A stretch of 18,961 bases of DNA from the NCBI GenBank assembly GCA_023230505.1, contig JALNXF010000010.1:1-18961 (forward strand), written 5' to 3'. Below the pieces are notes generated by a model, which ran no database searches, was not told the origin of the DNA, and saw nothing but the letters and a program-made list of their open reading frames with translations. Shown one piece after another: positions 1 to 7,717 of the stretch. Origin of the DNA: Candidatus Altimarinota bacterium. GTDB lineage: Bacteria > Patescibacteriota > Gracilibacteria > BD1-5 > UBA2023. Numbering within the stretch: position 1 is the stretch's first letter; every line of letters starts with the position of its first letter. Both the position numbers and the translations under genes were made by a program.

Positions 1-670
1 CAGGAATTGAGCCAAGTTGCATAGCCTCATATAAACGAAAACTAGTTGGGCCATTACCTCTTGGACAAAGAGAAAACAATGATCGCTCCATAATATTTTT
101 AAAATTAGCCGTCTTGGTTTCAGAGATATTTAAATCCCATTTATCCATTTCAATATAATATTTTTCATCATTCTTTAATTGGTCATATAATTTCGTTCTT
201 ATCTCATGTGTATTTGACCCGATAAATGAACAAAAAATATCTCGTTTTTTATTTTTATTTGGCTTGGGAATTTTGGAGCAAATTAACGGAATAGGAATAA
301 TATTATTACTATCATTATTTTCAGAAATTTTACCCGAAGATATGAAAATCAATGTATTTTTTGGTAATTTTTCAAGTGGAGCTCTTTCATGTTGGCAAAT
401 AGTAAAATATTTTAAATCAGGATCTAACGTGTTTAAATAATCTTGTATACTTGAGGTAGATATTTTATTATACCAATTATTATTATAACAATTTGTCCAA
501 AAAATAGGAATATAAATCCGATCTAATTCAACATTATTTTTATTAAAATAATTAAAAAACGACTCCTCCAGATAATAACCTTTATGATATGGGGGATATG
601 TTGGATATTGTGGTTTCGGTCTAAATTCCTTTGTTTCCACAATTATTTTATTTTGATAAGTTTTTTTCAT
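1..670 (-). CDS. Exostosin-like glycosyltransferase (GT47), 3' end beyond window
   Basis: The frame opens with ATG at 670 and stays open for 223 codons to the left edge, so the C-terminus is missing. The diagnostic part is residues 202-223, CPRGNGPTSFRLYEAMQLGS followed by IP. This matches the nucleotide-sugar binding region of the exostosin family (GT47), where a Cys-Pro-Arg-Gly-x-Gly block precedes a conserved Arg and a Glu-Ala pair. The N-terminal half is rich in Tyr and Asn and gives no motif I can name. Exostosin-type enzymes transfer a sugar from a nucleotide-sugar to a glycan; the donor cannot be told from sequence. No signal peptide or membrane segment is seen, so it probably acts in the cytosol. 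It is the last visible gene of the glycan cassette, 54 bases after the GT61-like gene. The start context is A-rich (CTAAAAAA before ATG) with no Shine-Dalgarno motif. Confidence 0.75.
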   Translation of the reverse strand, partial: MKKTYQNKIIVETKEFRPKPQYPTYPPYHKGYYLEESFFNYFNKNNVELDRIYIPIFWTNCYNNNWYNKISTSSIQDYLNTLDPDLKYFTICQHERAPLEKLPKNTLIFISSGKISENNDSNNIIPIPLICSKIPKPNKNKKRDIFCSFIGSNTHEIRTKLYDQLKNDEKYYIEMDKWDLNISETKTANFKNIMERSLFSLCPRGNGPTSFRLYEAMQLGSIP

Positions 671-724
671 TTTTTTAGATACTAAATATTATTGAAATAT
701 AATTTTGATGTTATGGTTAGCTTT
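671..724. other. Short intergenic gap in the glycan cassette
   Basis: This 54-base gap separates the GT61-like and exostosin-like genes and is the widest gap in the glycan cassette, where neighbours otherwise overlap or are a few bases apart. On the coding strand it is A/T-rich and ends in an A run before the start codon. I see no hairpin terminator, no Bacteroidota-type promoter (TTTG and TAnnTTTG) and no T4 late promoter (TATAAATA). Confidence 0.4.
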
Positions 725-1591
725 TTACAAACTAACTAATTTATTCATAATTTGCTGTGAAAGAACAATATCAATATTTTCTGATGGGACAATTATTGTT
801 TCATATAATTTTATTTTTATAATATCTTTCCATCCATAATAACATCCGTTATAATAATTTTCGGGAAATATCTCAATTACTTTTTTTAAATTATCACAAA
901 AAATTAAATTGGAAAAAAGTCCCCCATGGACCCCGATTATTATTTCAGCATTGAAGAAATAATTTATTATCGATTCTAAATCTTCAGATCCGTTTATTAT
1001 AATGAATCCATTTTTTTCAAAAAACTCATGAACTTCCGAATAATTTAAGATTTTTCTATAATTAAGTCTCGATAAAAATAATTTATATTTTGTATTATTA
1101 TTTGTAAAATAGTTTTCATATTTTGACCGACAAAATAAAAACGAATCATTAGTGAAATGACAGGGATTTTCCCCAATTAACCAAAACGGATAAATTAGAG
1201 ATTTAACTTTAAATGTAAACGAATTATTTGAATAATAAATTTTTTTATTGATTCCAAAAAGTTTACATTCTAATTCAAATCTTTGGCTCCCAATATACCC
1301 CTGGGGTATGCCAATGATAAAATTTGTATTTTCATTTTTTATTTGTTCTAAATGTCTTAATCTTGATAAACAGTCATATCTGTGGGCAAACGGCCAATGA
1401 TTATAATAATGTGTAAGATCTACATACTCATTTTCTAAAAGATTAATTATTTTATAATCCGATAAGTTTTTCTTTGCTGATTTATAAATAAATTCATGAT
1501 CTTTATGCACTTTAATTATTAATCCATTTTCGTCAAATATTAATCCATTAGAGCATATGTATATATTTTTTAAAATTTCAAAATTTTTCAT
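725..1591 (-). CDS. GT61-like (DUF563) glycosyltransferase
   Basis: The 288-residue protein fits the GT61/DUF563 pattern. A central segment (about 169-181) reads LFLSRLNYRK, like the family's 'isR...R.i' strand. It is followed by a helix with Glu near 187-190, a strand around 196-200 and the signature IIGVHGGLFSNLIF at 218-231, then a VIEIFP strand at 238-243. Upstream, HWPFAHRYD at 65-73 resembles the family's His-containing region. GT61 enzymes are GT-B-type transferases that add pentoses or other sugars to glycans, including bacterial capsule and LPS sugars. The donor and acceptor here are unknown. No signal peptide is seen. The ATG overlaps the upstream GT-A-like gene's TAA by one base (TAATG), which suggests translational coupling in the operon. 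Confidence 0.72.
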   Translation of the reverse strand: MKNFEILKNIYICSNGLIFDENGLIIKVHKDHEFIYKSAKKNLSDYKIINLLENEYVDLTHYYNHWPFAHRYDCLSRLRHLEQIKNENTNFIIGIPQGYIGSQRFELECKLFGINKKIYYSNNSFTFKVKSLIYPFWLIGENPCHFTNDSFLFCRSKYENYFTNNNTKYKLFLSRLNYRKILNYSEVHEFFEKNGFIIINGSEDLESIINYFFNAEIIIGVHGGLFSNLIFCDNLKKVIEIFPENYYNGCYYGWKDIIKIKLYETIIVPSENIDIVLSQQIMNKLVSL

Positions 1592-2490
1592 TAACTAGTT
1601 CTCCACCTCTCATTCAATAGATAATTTTTAATTATTCTTTTTCTATTACCATGAAAATGTAAATATTTGATTTGTACTTTTTCTCCTTTATAAATAGAAA
1701 AACATTTATTATCATTTATATCAATTTTTTTTAATCTAACATCAAGTTCGGGATCAATAACATTTTCCCAATCATTTATTGAATATATTCCACTATTATT
1801 TGGAGTATGTATATAAGTTTGGTAGAATATCCCGTTTAAATTTTGATCCATTTCTTTAAAAACTCTTTCATGTGTAGTTCCATAATGTTGCCAAAAATTC
1901 ATATCCGAGATACTGGCTAATTTATTTTTTTGTTCAAAAGTTAAATCAAATGCCCTTGGTTCTTTTTGTGGAATTGAATATGAATTACATATATTTTCAC
2001 AAATTTCATGTAATGCATTTATACTATTATTTAAGAAATTAACGCCGCATCCAAGATTATGAACTAGGGTCATATCAAAATTAGGTTCAAAAAATTTCTT
2101 GTCTTCGATAACATCACTGTAAACTAAAACATCTGGCTCAAGGTGGAGGAAAGAATCTATATTATTTATAATACAAAAATTTCGTAAATAAAATAATCGC
2201 ATTATTGCATTCTTTTCAAATTGATAATGATTAGGACTTAAATGAATATAATGTTTATTAAACCAACCAATGTCTTCAGAATAATAAGATTCAAATGAAT
2301 GATAAAAGATTTTATTAGATTTAATATAACTTTTTATATTTTCTATATTAGTAATAATATGAATTTCACATGATTGGTTTAAAAACATACATTGCCTGAT
2401 AGATGGAATAATCCAACTTAAAAGAACATCATCTTTATATTCAGCGTGTGCTTTACTTTCATCGAAGGCTAAAAAATAAATTATTTTCAT
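1591..2490 (-). CDS. Probable GT-A-fold glycosyltransferase
   Basis: This 299-residue protein starts with a Rossmann-like strand (KIIYFLAF), has a second strand EIHIITN at 42-48, and contains LHLEPDVLVY at 115-124. The acidic E-P-D cluster sits where GT-A enzymes carry the DxD metal-binding motif, with hydrophobic residues on both sides. The C-terminal YLHFHGNRKR (about 276-285) resembles the 'lHf.g..K' end of GT8-like and nucleotide-diphospho-sugar transferases. The likely role is metal-dependent transfer of a sugar to a growing glycan. I cannot assign a named family with certainty. Its ATG overlaps the upstream FkbM gene's TGA (ATGA), and its neighbours are all glycan enzymes, which supports the call. 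A distant GT family or a non-catalytic homologue remains possible. Confidence 0.55.
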   Translation of the reverse strand: MKIIYFLAFDESKAHAEYKDDVLLSWIIPSIRQCMFLNQSCEIHIITNIENIKSYIKSNKIFYHSFESYYSEDIGWFNKHYIHLSPNHYQFEKNAIMRLFYLRNFCIINNIDSFLHLEPDVLVYSDVIEDKKFFEPNFDMTLVHNLGCGVNFLNNSINALHEICENICNSYSIPQKEPRAFDLTFEQKNKLASISDMNFWQHYGTTHERVFKEMDQNLNGIFYQTYIHTPNNSGIYSINDWENVIDPELDVRLKKIDINDNKCFSIYKGEKVQIKYLHFHGNRKRIIKNYLLNERWRTS

Positions 2491-3095
2491 AGAAAGTCCC
2501 TGTTAATCCAAATATCATTTAATCCTATTCTAGTATCGAACTCGAATCCATTGATTATTAATATTTTTCTACATTCTTCATCTTTTTCTTTATTATGCCC
2601 ATCTAATTCGATCAAAATTATAAAAATTGGTATTTCCCAGTCAATTGTATTTAATACCTCCAATTCTCCACCTTCGACATCGATTGATAGCAAATCAATT
2701 TTTTCAATAAATAATTCATTAGTTATTTTATGAAGTGGTATTGACTTTACTTTGTATGAATTTTTGGAATTTATTTTCCAAATATCAATATATGATGATG
2801 CCATTGAATCAATGGCTCCACTTAATGCTCCAACCCCAATAAAACTTATTTCGCCATCTGTTTTTGAAATAGCAAAATTATAATTATGACATTTTGGTCT
2901 ATTTTGTATTAATTGATCAAACTGGTTTGTCGGTTCTATTAAAATACCAGTCCAATTTAATTCATCTTCAAAAAATTTAGTATTTGAATATGAAATACCG
3001 TTCATCGCTCCAACTTCAATGAAAAATCCATTCTTATAATTTAAGTATTTTTCGTAGAGTAGTTTATCTTCATTTTGTTGACTGTAAAATATCAT
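2487..3095 (-). CDS. FkbM-family SAM-dependent methyltransferase
   Basis: The 202-residue protein has the FkbM (Methyltransf_21) layout. The SAM-binding motif I is FIEVGAMNG at 25-33, the acidic ribose-binding residue lies in LIEP (52-55), and the hallmark IDLLSIDVEGGELEVL is at 133-148. FkbM enzymes O-methylate hydroxyls, often on sugars, and are common in capsule, O-antigen and glycolipid loci and in phage genomes. The length is near the usual 200-250 residues. It lies directly after another methyltransferase gene (2-base gap) and overlaps the next gene by ATGA. The start context is AAAAAATAAAT before ATG, with no Shine-Dalgarno motif. The exact acceptor hydroxyl is unknown. Confidence 0.88.
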   Translation of the reverse strand: MIFYSQQNEDKLLYEKYLNYKNGFFIEVGAMNGISYSNTKFFEDELNWTGILIEPTNQFDQLIQNRPKCHNYNFAISKTDGEISFIGVGALSGAIDSMASSYIDIWKINSKNSYKVKSIPLHKITNELFIEKIDLLSIDVEGGELEVLNTIDWEIPIFIILIELDGHNKEKDEECRKILIINGFEFDTRIGLNDIWINRDFL

Positions 3096-3097
3096 AT

Positions 3098-3730
3098 TTA
3101 TTTTTTATAAAATACATAAAACTGATGATCTGTTTTATCATCTGCAGATGAAAATGTGACATTATTTTTTTGACAACAGATCAAATTATCAAGCAAATAT
3201 TCAATTTGATACTTAGGAATAATCTGTTTTATTGTAGGATCAATTACATTAAAATAATTTGATTTTCGTTCTAATTTCAAAAAACAATCCGGTACATTAT
3301 GCCATAAATCTTCTATAATATATATACCATCTGAAACTAGTTTAGGAAATAAATTAAATAAACTTATCATTTGATGTAAGAATTGATGGCTTCCATCATC
3401 AATTATAAAATCAAATTCAATATTACCAATATATGAAAAGAAATCATTAATTTGAGAAATATTTGACTGATCTACAATAAATGTTTGTATTCTTTCATCA
3501 TTTATGAATGAGGAATCTAATATATCCCAGCCATAAATTGTAGCATTTTGAAAATAATCTCGCCACATTTTTAACGAGACACCTTTGGCGACACCTATTT
3601 CAAGAACATTTTTTATAGATTCTTTTTTATTTCTTAAAATTTGTTCATAAAAAGGAATATAATTATGCCCACCAGATTGACCCAGATTTGCTTTATCAAC
3701 ATGATATTTTTTAGCGAGTTCTTCTAGCAT
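3098..3730 (-). CDS. Class I SAM methyltransferase, sugar O-methyltransferase-like
   Basis: The 210-residue protein begins with a Lys/Asp-rich segment (KYHVDKANLG at 8-17, then HNYIPFYEQIL), as in antibiotic-sugar O-methyltransferases of the macrocin/rhamnosyl type. Motif I is LEIGVAKGVSLKMW at 43-56. A strand ending in WD (68-69) supplies the acidic residue after motif I. FDFIIDDGSHQF at 106-117 is the metal- and substrate-binding region typical of these enzymes, which often use Mg2+ through the Asp-Asp pair. The reaction is probably O-methylation of a sugar hydroxyl. The gene sits between two other methyltransferases of different families, with 1-2 base gaps. The acceptor cannot be identified. 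Confidence 0.78.
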   Translation of the reverse strand: MLEELAKKYHVDKANLGQSGGHNYIPFYEQILRNKKESIKNVLEIGVAKGVSLKMWRDYFQNATIYGWDILDSSFINDERIQTFIVDQSNISQINDFFSYIGNIEFDFIIDDGSHQFLHQMISLFNLFPKLVSDGIYIIEDLWHNVPDCFLKLERKSNYFNVIDPTIKQIIPKYQIEYLLDNLICCQKNNVTFSSADDKTDHQFYVFYKK

Positions 3731-3731
3731 A

Positions 3732-4268
3732 TTAATTTAGTTTTAAAATCCAACTCGAATCTTGATAAATTTCTATTTCAGTATATTTATATAATTCTTG
3801 TAATGCTTCATATACCCCACCAGCACCATAATGATAATCATGGCCGGATAAAAATCCACCAAATTTTACTTTATTTCTCCATAATAAAATATCTTGTTTT
3901 ACGGAATTATAATCATGATTTGCATCTATATAAACACAATCAAAAAAATGATCAGAAAATAATTCTGCTGCATTTATACTGGAATTTTTTATTTTTTTTA
4001 TATTGTCATAATTTTGCAGCATTTTATCAAATGTTTCTTCGACAGCATTGTTAGTAAAAACGTCAATGCAATAAATTTCTTTACAAAATATTGCAAACAT
4101 TTCCGATGATTTTCCTTCATATGAACCAATTTCACAAATGATCGAATCATTATTTAGATTCTCTTCTATCATTTGCTTTAATCCTATTAACAAATTTACA
4201 CCCCCGCAATCATCAAGAATATTACCCATCCTATATTGTTTCAAAAGCTCTTCTACTCTTTTTTTCAT
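3732..4268 (-). CDS. Class I SAM methyltransferase (Methyltransf_24-like)
   Basis: The 178-residue protein carries motif I as ICEIGSYEGKSSEMF at 44-58, an acidic residue after the second strand (YCIDVF at 66-71), and DCVYIDANHDYNSVKQDI at 110-127. The last is the Asp-x-x-His-xx-Tyr segment characteristic of Methyltransf_24 proteins, which are frequent in phage and capsule loci. GGFLSGHDYHYGAGGV follows as the substrate-side loop. It likely methylates a small molecule or a sugar. It is the first of three consecutive methyltransferases from different families. Its ATG overlaps the upstream radical SAM gene's stop by 4 bases (4265-4268), suggesting coupled translation. Confidence 0.78.
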   Translation of the reverse strand: MKKRVEELLKQYRMGNILDDCGGVNLLIGLKQMIEENLNNDSIICEIGSYEGKSSEMFAIFCKEIYCIDVFTNNAVEETFDKMLQNYDNIKKIKNSSINAAELFSDHFFDCVYIDANHDYNSVKQDILLWRNKVKFGGFLSGHDYHYGAGGVYEALQELYKYTEIEIYQDSSWILKLN

Positions 4269-5104
4269 TTTACTATGTTATGTAAAATTAAATGATCTGC
4301 AAAACATTTTTTACATGTTTGTGGAAATTTTTTTGATTTTATTTGTTCTCTAAAAAATTCGGCCCGATCACCATAAAATATTTCACTTATAGAATTTTTA
4401 TTTAAATCACCGGTTATCATTTCCCCCTGGACATCTAAACAGCATAAAACTGTCTGTCCATTCCATAATACTACTAATCGTTCATAAAGTTTATCACAAA
4501 GTGATTTATCAATTTCATCTATTGTATGAGTAAGAAAAGTAGAAGCATTTTCAGCCCCCTCCGGTCTCACAACAAACCAATCATCTATAAAAAAATTTGG
4601 TGATTTAAATTCTTTCAAAAAATCATCTTTAGTTTCATCCAAGTTATATTTAGTAGGCATAAATTGAGCCTTTATTTTCAAATTAGTATTACTTAATACA
4701 GTATAAATATTCTTTTTAATATTTTCTAAAATAGTTTTTGACCCTCTTATTTTTTCATAAGCAATGGGATTTAAAGTATCTATAGCAACGATTATTTCTT
4801 CTTGTCCAGCGTAATACAAATTTTTTGCCATTTCTTCTGTTAAAAGAATTCCATTTGTAGATATTTGCGTTTTTAATCCATTTTTTGTTAAAAAATTAAT
4901 TCCATTTATAATATGTGGCCATAACAAAGGTTCACCCATATGATGAAGATAATCTATTAAATGCCCATTTTCCTTTGCATCTAATACTATTTTTTGCCAT
5001 AACTCAATCGGCATAAATCCCATTTGTCTTGTTAATATTTTATGAGAACAAATGGGACACTTCATATTACAATATGAACTAACTTCAACTTGTAATCTTA
5101 CCAT
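4265..5104 (-). CDS. Radical SAM enzyme with SPASM-like C-terminal domain
   Basis: Residues 12, 16 and 19 form the CxxxCxxC motif (YCNMKCPIC) that binds the [4Fe-4S] cluster used to cleave S-adenosylmethionine. HMGEPLLW at 55-62 is the GGEP-like motif near the SAM amino group, and STNGILL at 82-88 is another family motif. The C-terminal third has further cysteines (C203, C221, C222, C264, C267), with the last pair as TCKKCFADH, as in SPASM or twitch auxiliary-cluster domains. SPASM enzymes mature peptides or modify sugars and cofactors. No RiPP precursor is evident here, so a role in dehydrating, epimerising or otherwise altering a glycan intermediate is plausible but inferred. The length of 279 aa is short for a two-cluster SPASM enzyme, so the second domain may bind one cluster only. 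Confidence 0.82.
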   Translation of the reverse strand: MVRLQVEVSSYCNMKCPICSHKILTRQMGFMPIELWQKIVLDAKENGHLIDYLHHMGEPLLWPHIINGINFLTKNGLKTQISTNGILLTEEMAKNLYYAGQEEIIVAIDTLNPIAYEKIRGSKTILENIKKNIYTVLSNTNLKIKAQFMPTKYNLDETKDDFLKEFKSPNFFIDDWFVVRPEGAENASTFLTHTIDEIDKSLCDKLYERLVVLWNGQTVLCCLDVQGEMITGDLNKNSISEIFYGDRAEFFREQIKSKKFPQTCKKCFADHLILHNIVK

Positions 5105-5109
5105 TGGAT

Positions 5110-5409
5110 TTAGTATGTTTTATGTTTTTTTTGTAAATATGTAGAATTCAATTCAGTTAAATCTTCATTAAGTAAATTTAATATATGTTCATCAATTCCA
5201 TCAATTAAAACATTTCTTTGAATATTTAAATCACATGAATTTTTAAGTATACTCCAAAGAATCTTCGCACCTTCTTCATTTTCAAAATATTTTTTTTTGT
5301 ATTCTTCAAAGGTCATTCTTCTAATTTCATAAAGAAGCTCTTGGGCGTTCCACATTTTTAAATTAACGGTTGTTAATTTATCTATTATGCTTCCTAATGT
5401 CTCTGTCAT
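5110..5409 (-). CDS. Small DUF4254-like protein
   Basis: The 99-residue, all-helical-looking protein starts ETLGSIIDKLTTVNLKMW (3-20) and later has NIQRNVLIDGIDEHILN. These two blocks resemble small proteins of the DUF4254 type ('lGSliDkLsi.nlk.w' and 'l..qRn.LidEiDe'), which turn up next to glycosyltransferases in bacterial and phage glycan loci. The family's function is not established. It lies directly after the acyltransferase gene and 5 bases before the radical SAM gene, so it is probably co-translated with them. A regulatory or scaffolding role for the cassette would be speculation. Confidence 0.5.
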   Translation of the reverse strand: MTETLGSIIDKLTTVNLKMWNAQELLYEIRRMTFEEYKKKYFENEEGAKILWSILKNSCDLNIQRNVLIDGIDEHILNLLNEDLTELNSTYLQKKHKTY

Positions 5410-6111
5410 TTAATTATTTTTAATTCGAAATCCATCTTGTTTTATTTGCTTAGCCGGAATTCCAACATAAGTACTATTTGGGATGTTGATCGATTTAGTC
5501 AAAACAGCTCCCCCTCCTATAATTGTATTATTAGCTATTTGTAATCTCTCTAAAATCTGGCAACCGACACCAAAAAAACATCCATCCCCCACAGTTACAT
5601 ATCCAGAAATATTAACTGTTGGATTAATTAAATTACAATTGCCTATTATAGAATCATGCCCTATTGTTGAATGTACATTAAAAATGTTAAAATTTCCAAT
5701 TGAAATATCTGTCGAAAGAATACACCCCGCAGTAATAATATTTCCTTCACCCATTCTAATACTAGAAAAATTTCCTATAACCTTCGGATGAATAAAATTT
5801 GGAAAAAATAGATTTTTATTTTGCTTATATTTTTCAGATAATCTTTTAACAATTAAAGGATTGCCAATTCCAAACATTACTCCTATTGAAGAATCCGAAG
5901 ATATTAACCAATCATCATCTCCTATAACTTTTTCTCCATGAATTTGTTTTGTTGTGTCAATATCAATATAGCCTAAAAAATTAAATATAGTTTTTAAATA
6001 TTCTGAGTTGGAAGATTGATCCTTTGAGTCAAAACAAGAATTTATTATTTCTTTCAAAAGATATCTCATTTCTTTTGCTAATCCGCCTGTTCCAATAATA
6101 ACTATTTTCAT
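5410..6111 (-). CDS. NeuD/PglD-like sugar O-/N-acyltransferase
   Basis: The 233-residue protein has the two-part layout of the PglD/NeuD family. It opens with an N-terminal Rossmann-like UDP-sugar binding domain (KIVIIGTGGLAKEM at 2-15, GYIDID at 47-52). A left-handed beta-helix of imperfect hexapeptide repeats follows from about 107 to 205 (IGNFSS, IIGNCN, VTVGDGCFFGVGC, NTIIGGGAVL). H152 in STIGHDS is placed like the catalytic base His of PglD. The end YVGIPAKQIK is typical of the family. The reaction is acyl transfer, usually acetyl from acetyl-CoA to an amino- or hydroxy-sugar. A roughly 15-residue insertion around 28-45 lengthens the N-terminal domain. Its ATG overlaps the upstream gene's TGA (ATGA). 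Confidence 0.85.
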   Translation of the reverse strand: MKIVIIGTGGLAKEMRYLLKEIINSCFDSKDQSSNSEYLKTIFNFLGYIDIDTTKQIHGEKVIGDDDWLISSDSSIGVMFGIGNPLIVKRLSEKYKQNKNLFFPNFIHPKVIGNFSSIRMGEGNIITAGCILSTDISIGNFNIFNVHSTIGHDSIIGNCNLINPTVNISGYVTVGDGCFFGVGCQILERLQIANNTIIGGGAVLTKSINIPNSTYVGIPAKQIKQDGFRIKNN

Positions 6112-6875
6112 ATCTTTAAAATATCTGGTAGATTACATTCATTATAATTTTTAAACCAATATGTATTAATAAAATCTTTCTTAACCATTATATCAGCATT
6201 TGAATATGGTAAGAGAGCTATATTGTTTTTATGCATTGCATGTGCAGCACATAAAAATGATCCAAATGAAGAAACAAATAGATAACAACTATTTATAGCT
6301 GACCAATATTCATATAATGTATCAAAGAAAATTAATTCAAAATTACATCCAGTAACTTCACAAAAATTTTCATATTCTCCTTTTGAATTTGAAATAAAGT
6401 AAATATCTTTATTGTATTTTTTTAAACTATTATAATTAAAAAGAGGATTTAATCTTGGTGTATCAACCGATGAAATAAAAATATTATCGGAATATTTTTT
6501 GTTTATTGGCAATGTTAACCAAATATGTTCTCCCCAGTTTACATTATATTCATTCTTACATAGATCACTAAAATCCATTTTAAATAAAAGAGAATTTTGT
6601 CTCCATTTACTCAAATTAATATAACTATAAAACCATTCTTTATTATAGATTTTAAATTCTTCTATGTAATTTTGCGCCGAAATTATATTTCTTAAATCAT
6701 CATAAGCTTGTTCTATTCCAAATTTCCATCCTTCCATATTTGGAGAAAACGATTTATCAGCAAGAAAAATTACTCCTTTTTTACCTGTTGTTAAATAGTT
6801 TTCATTTACTACTGATAACTGATAAATGAAATCACCCAAAAATCCACTGGCTATATATTTGATAGTATCATTCAT
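6108..6875 (-). CDS. Putative GT-B-like (GT9-related) protein
   Basis: This 255-residue protein is not a family I can name with confidence. Near the N-terminus, ASGFLGDFIYQLSVVN (9-24) looks like the glycine-rich 'G.lGD.i...p' acceptor-side loop of GT9 heptosyltransferase-like enzymes. Toward the C-terminus a helix-strand segment reads CYLFVSSFGSFLCAAHAMHK, which sits where GT9 enzymes have 'vi..dsG..HlAaA'. It is short for GT9 (usually over 300 aa). A glycosyltransferase or related nucleotide-sugar binding role fits the context. It is flanked by ATGA overlaps on both sides, so it is tightly coupled to the next gene and to the upstream gene, which may be a diverged relative. Confidence 0.42.
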   Translation of the reverse strand: MNDTIKYIASGFLGDFIYQLSVVNENYLTTGKKGVIFLADKSFSPNMEGWKFGIEQAYDDLRNIISAQNYIEEFKIYNKEWFYSYINLSKWRQNSLLFKMDFSDLCKNEYNVNWGEHIWLTLPINKKYSDNIFISSVDTPRLNPLFNYNSLKKYNKDIYFISNSKGEYENFCEVTGCNFELIFFDTLYEYWSAINSCYLFVSSFGSFLCAAHAMHKNNIALLPYSNADIMVKKDFINTYWFKNYNECNLPDILKI

Positions 6876-7708
6876 AAAAATTTCATAATTTCAACACTAT
6901 TAATGTTTTTTAGAGAAATAAATGTTTTATGTTCTTTATTATATAACTCAGTAAATATTGGATAATATGAGCACATAATGTTTATTTGTTTTTTATCCCC
7001 CAAAATATTTTCTTTAATAAATGAAAATGTATGTGGACCACTATTATTTCCAATTATAACATCACATATTGTACTTATATAGGCATTTTCGCATAAGTTA
7101 TTATCTAATTGTTCATTTAAAATTTTATTTATGTGTATACAATTATTTCTTTTAACAAAACTTGGATTAGTTATAAAGAAAAGATAATTGGGAAATTTAA
7201 TAGTTAAATCAAAAATTAATTCATCCCAATAAATTTGTGGCGACTGCCCAGAAATTGCTTCACAATTAGAAATAAATATTCTTTTTTCAAATTGATTGGT
7301 TTCTAATAATTGTGGTAATTGATATTTAGAAAAATCAATAAACGGAATATAAAAATCTTCTGTTTCTATAGATATCTTCAATTCCGAATAAATTAATTTG
7401 AAATTTTCATAAAGTGTTTTTAAGGTACAACTATATTTTTTGTAATTTTCTGGTTGGGAATTATACCAGGTATTAATTAAAAACACTTCAGGATGCCTGT
7501 CGTAATATTTATAATAGGAAATATGGTCATCAATATTATTTATTTTGGGTTGAGTTTTTATTTCTGGGATATCTAATAAAATTCTTTCTGAATTTTTATG
7601 AAAATAATCAACATTAGATGAATTTGTCTTTTTAATTATATCTTTTATAAATTCTCTTGAAACATGAATATCTCCATTATTAAAATTATTAAAAAATTCT
7701 ATTTTCAT
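6872..7708 (-). CDS. Putative GT-B-like (GT9-related) protein
   Basis: The 278-residue protein has weak GT9-like features. The N-terminal segment FFNNFNNGDIHVSREFI includes a Gly-Asp pair like the GT9 'G.GD' loop. The second half has a Rossmann-like run (KRIFISNCEAISG, then YLFFITNP), followed by CDVIIGNNSGPHTFSF, which resembles the 'dvvig.dSGp.hla' donor-binding motif. It ends without a clear C-terminal helix beyond the last strand. A glycosyltransferase role is inferred from these motifs and the cassette. The start is preceded by an A-run and the gene is 9 bases after the C-methyltransferase. With the next gene it forms an overlapping pair. Confidence 0.45.
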   Translation of the reverse strand: MKIEFFNNFNNGDIHVSREFIKDIIKKTNSSNVDYFHKNSERILLDIPEIKTQPKINNIDDHISYYKYYDRHPEVFLINTWYNSQPENYKKYSCTLKTLYENFKLIYSELKISIETEDFYIPFIDFSKYQLPQLLETNQFEKRIFISNCEAISGQSPQIYWDELIFDLTIKFPNYLFFITNPSFVKRNNCIHINKILNEQLDNNLCENAYISTICDVIIGNNSGPHTFSFIKENILGDKKQINIMCSYYPIFTELYNKEHKTFISLKNINSVEIMKFL

Positions 7709-7717
7709 TTATTTTTT

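Noticed and set aside
2551..2733. Plus-strand frame of 60 codons opposite the FkbM gene
   Set aside because: It lies entirely opposite a well-supported gene and has no recognisable motif; the same applies to other plus-strand frames, such as 5483-5791 and 16828-17052.
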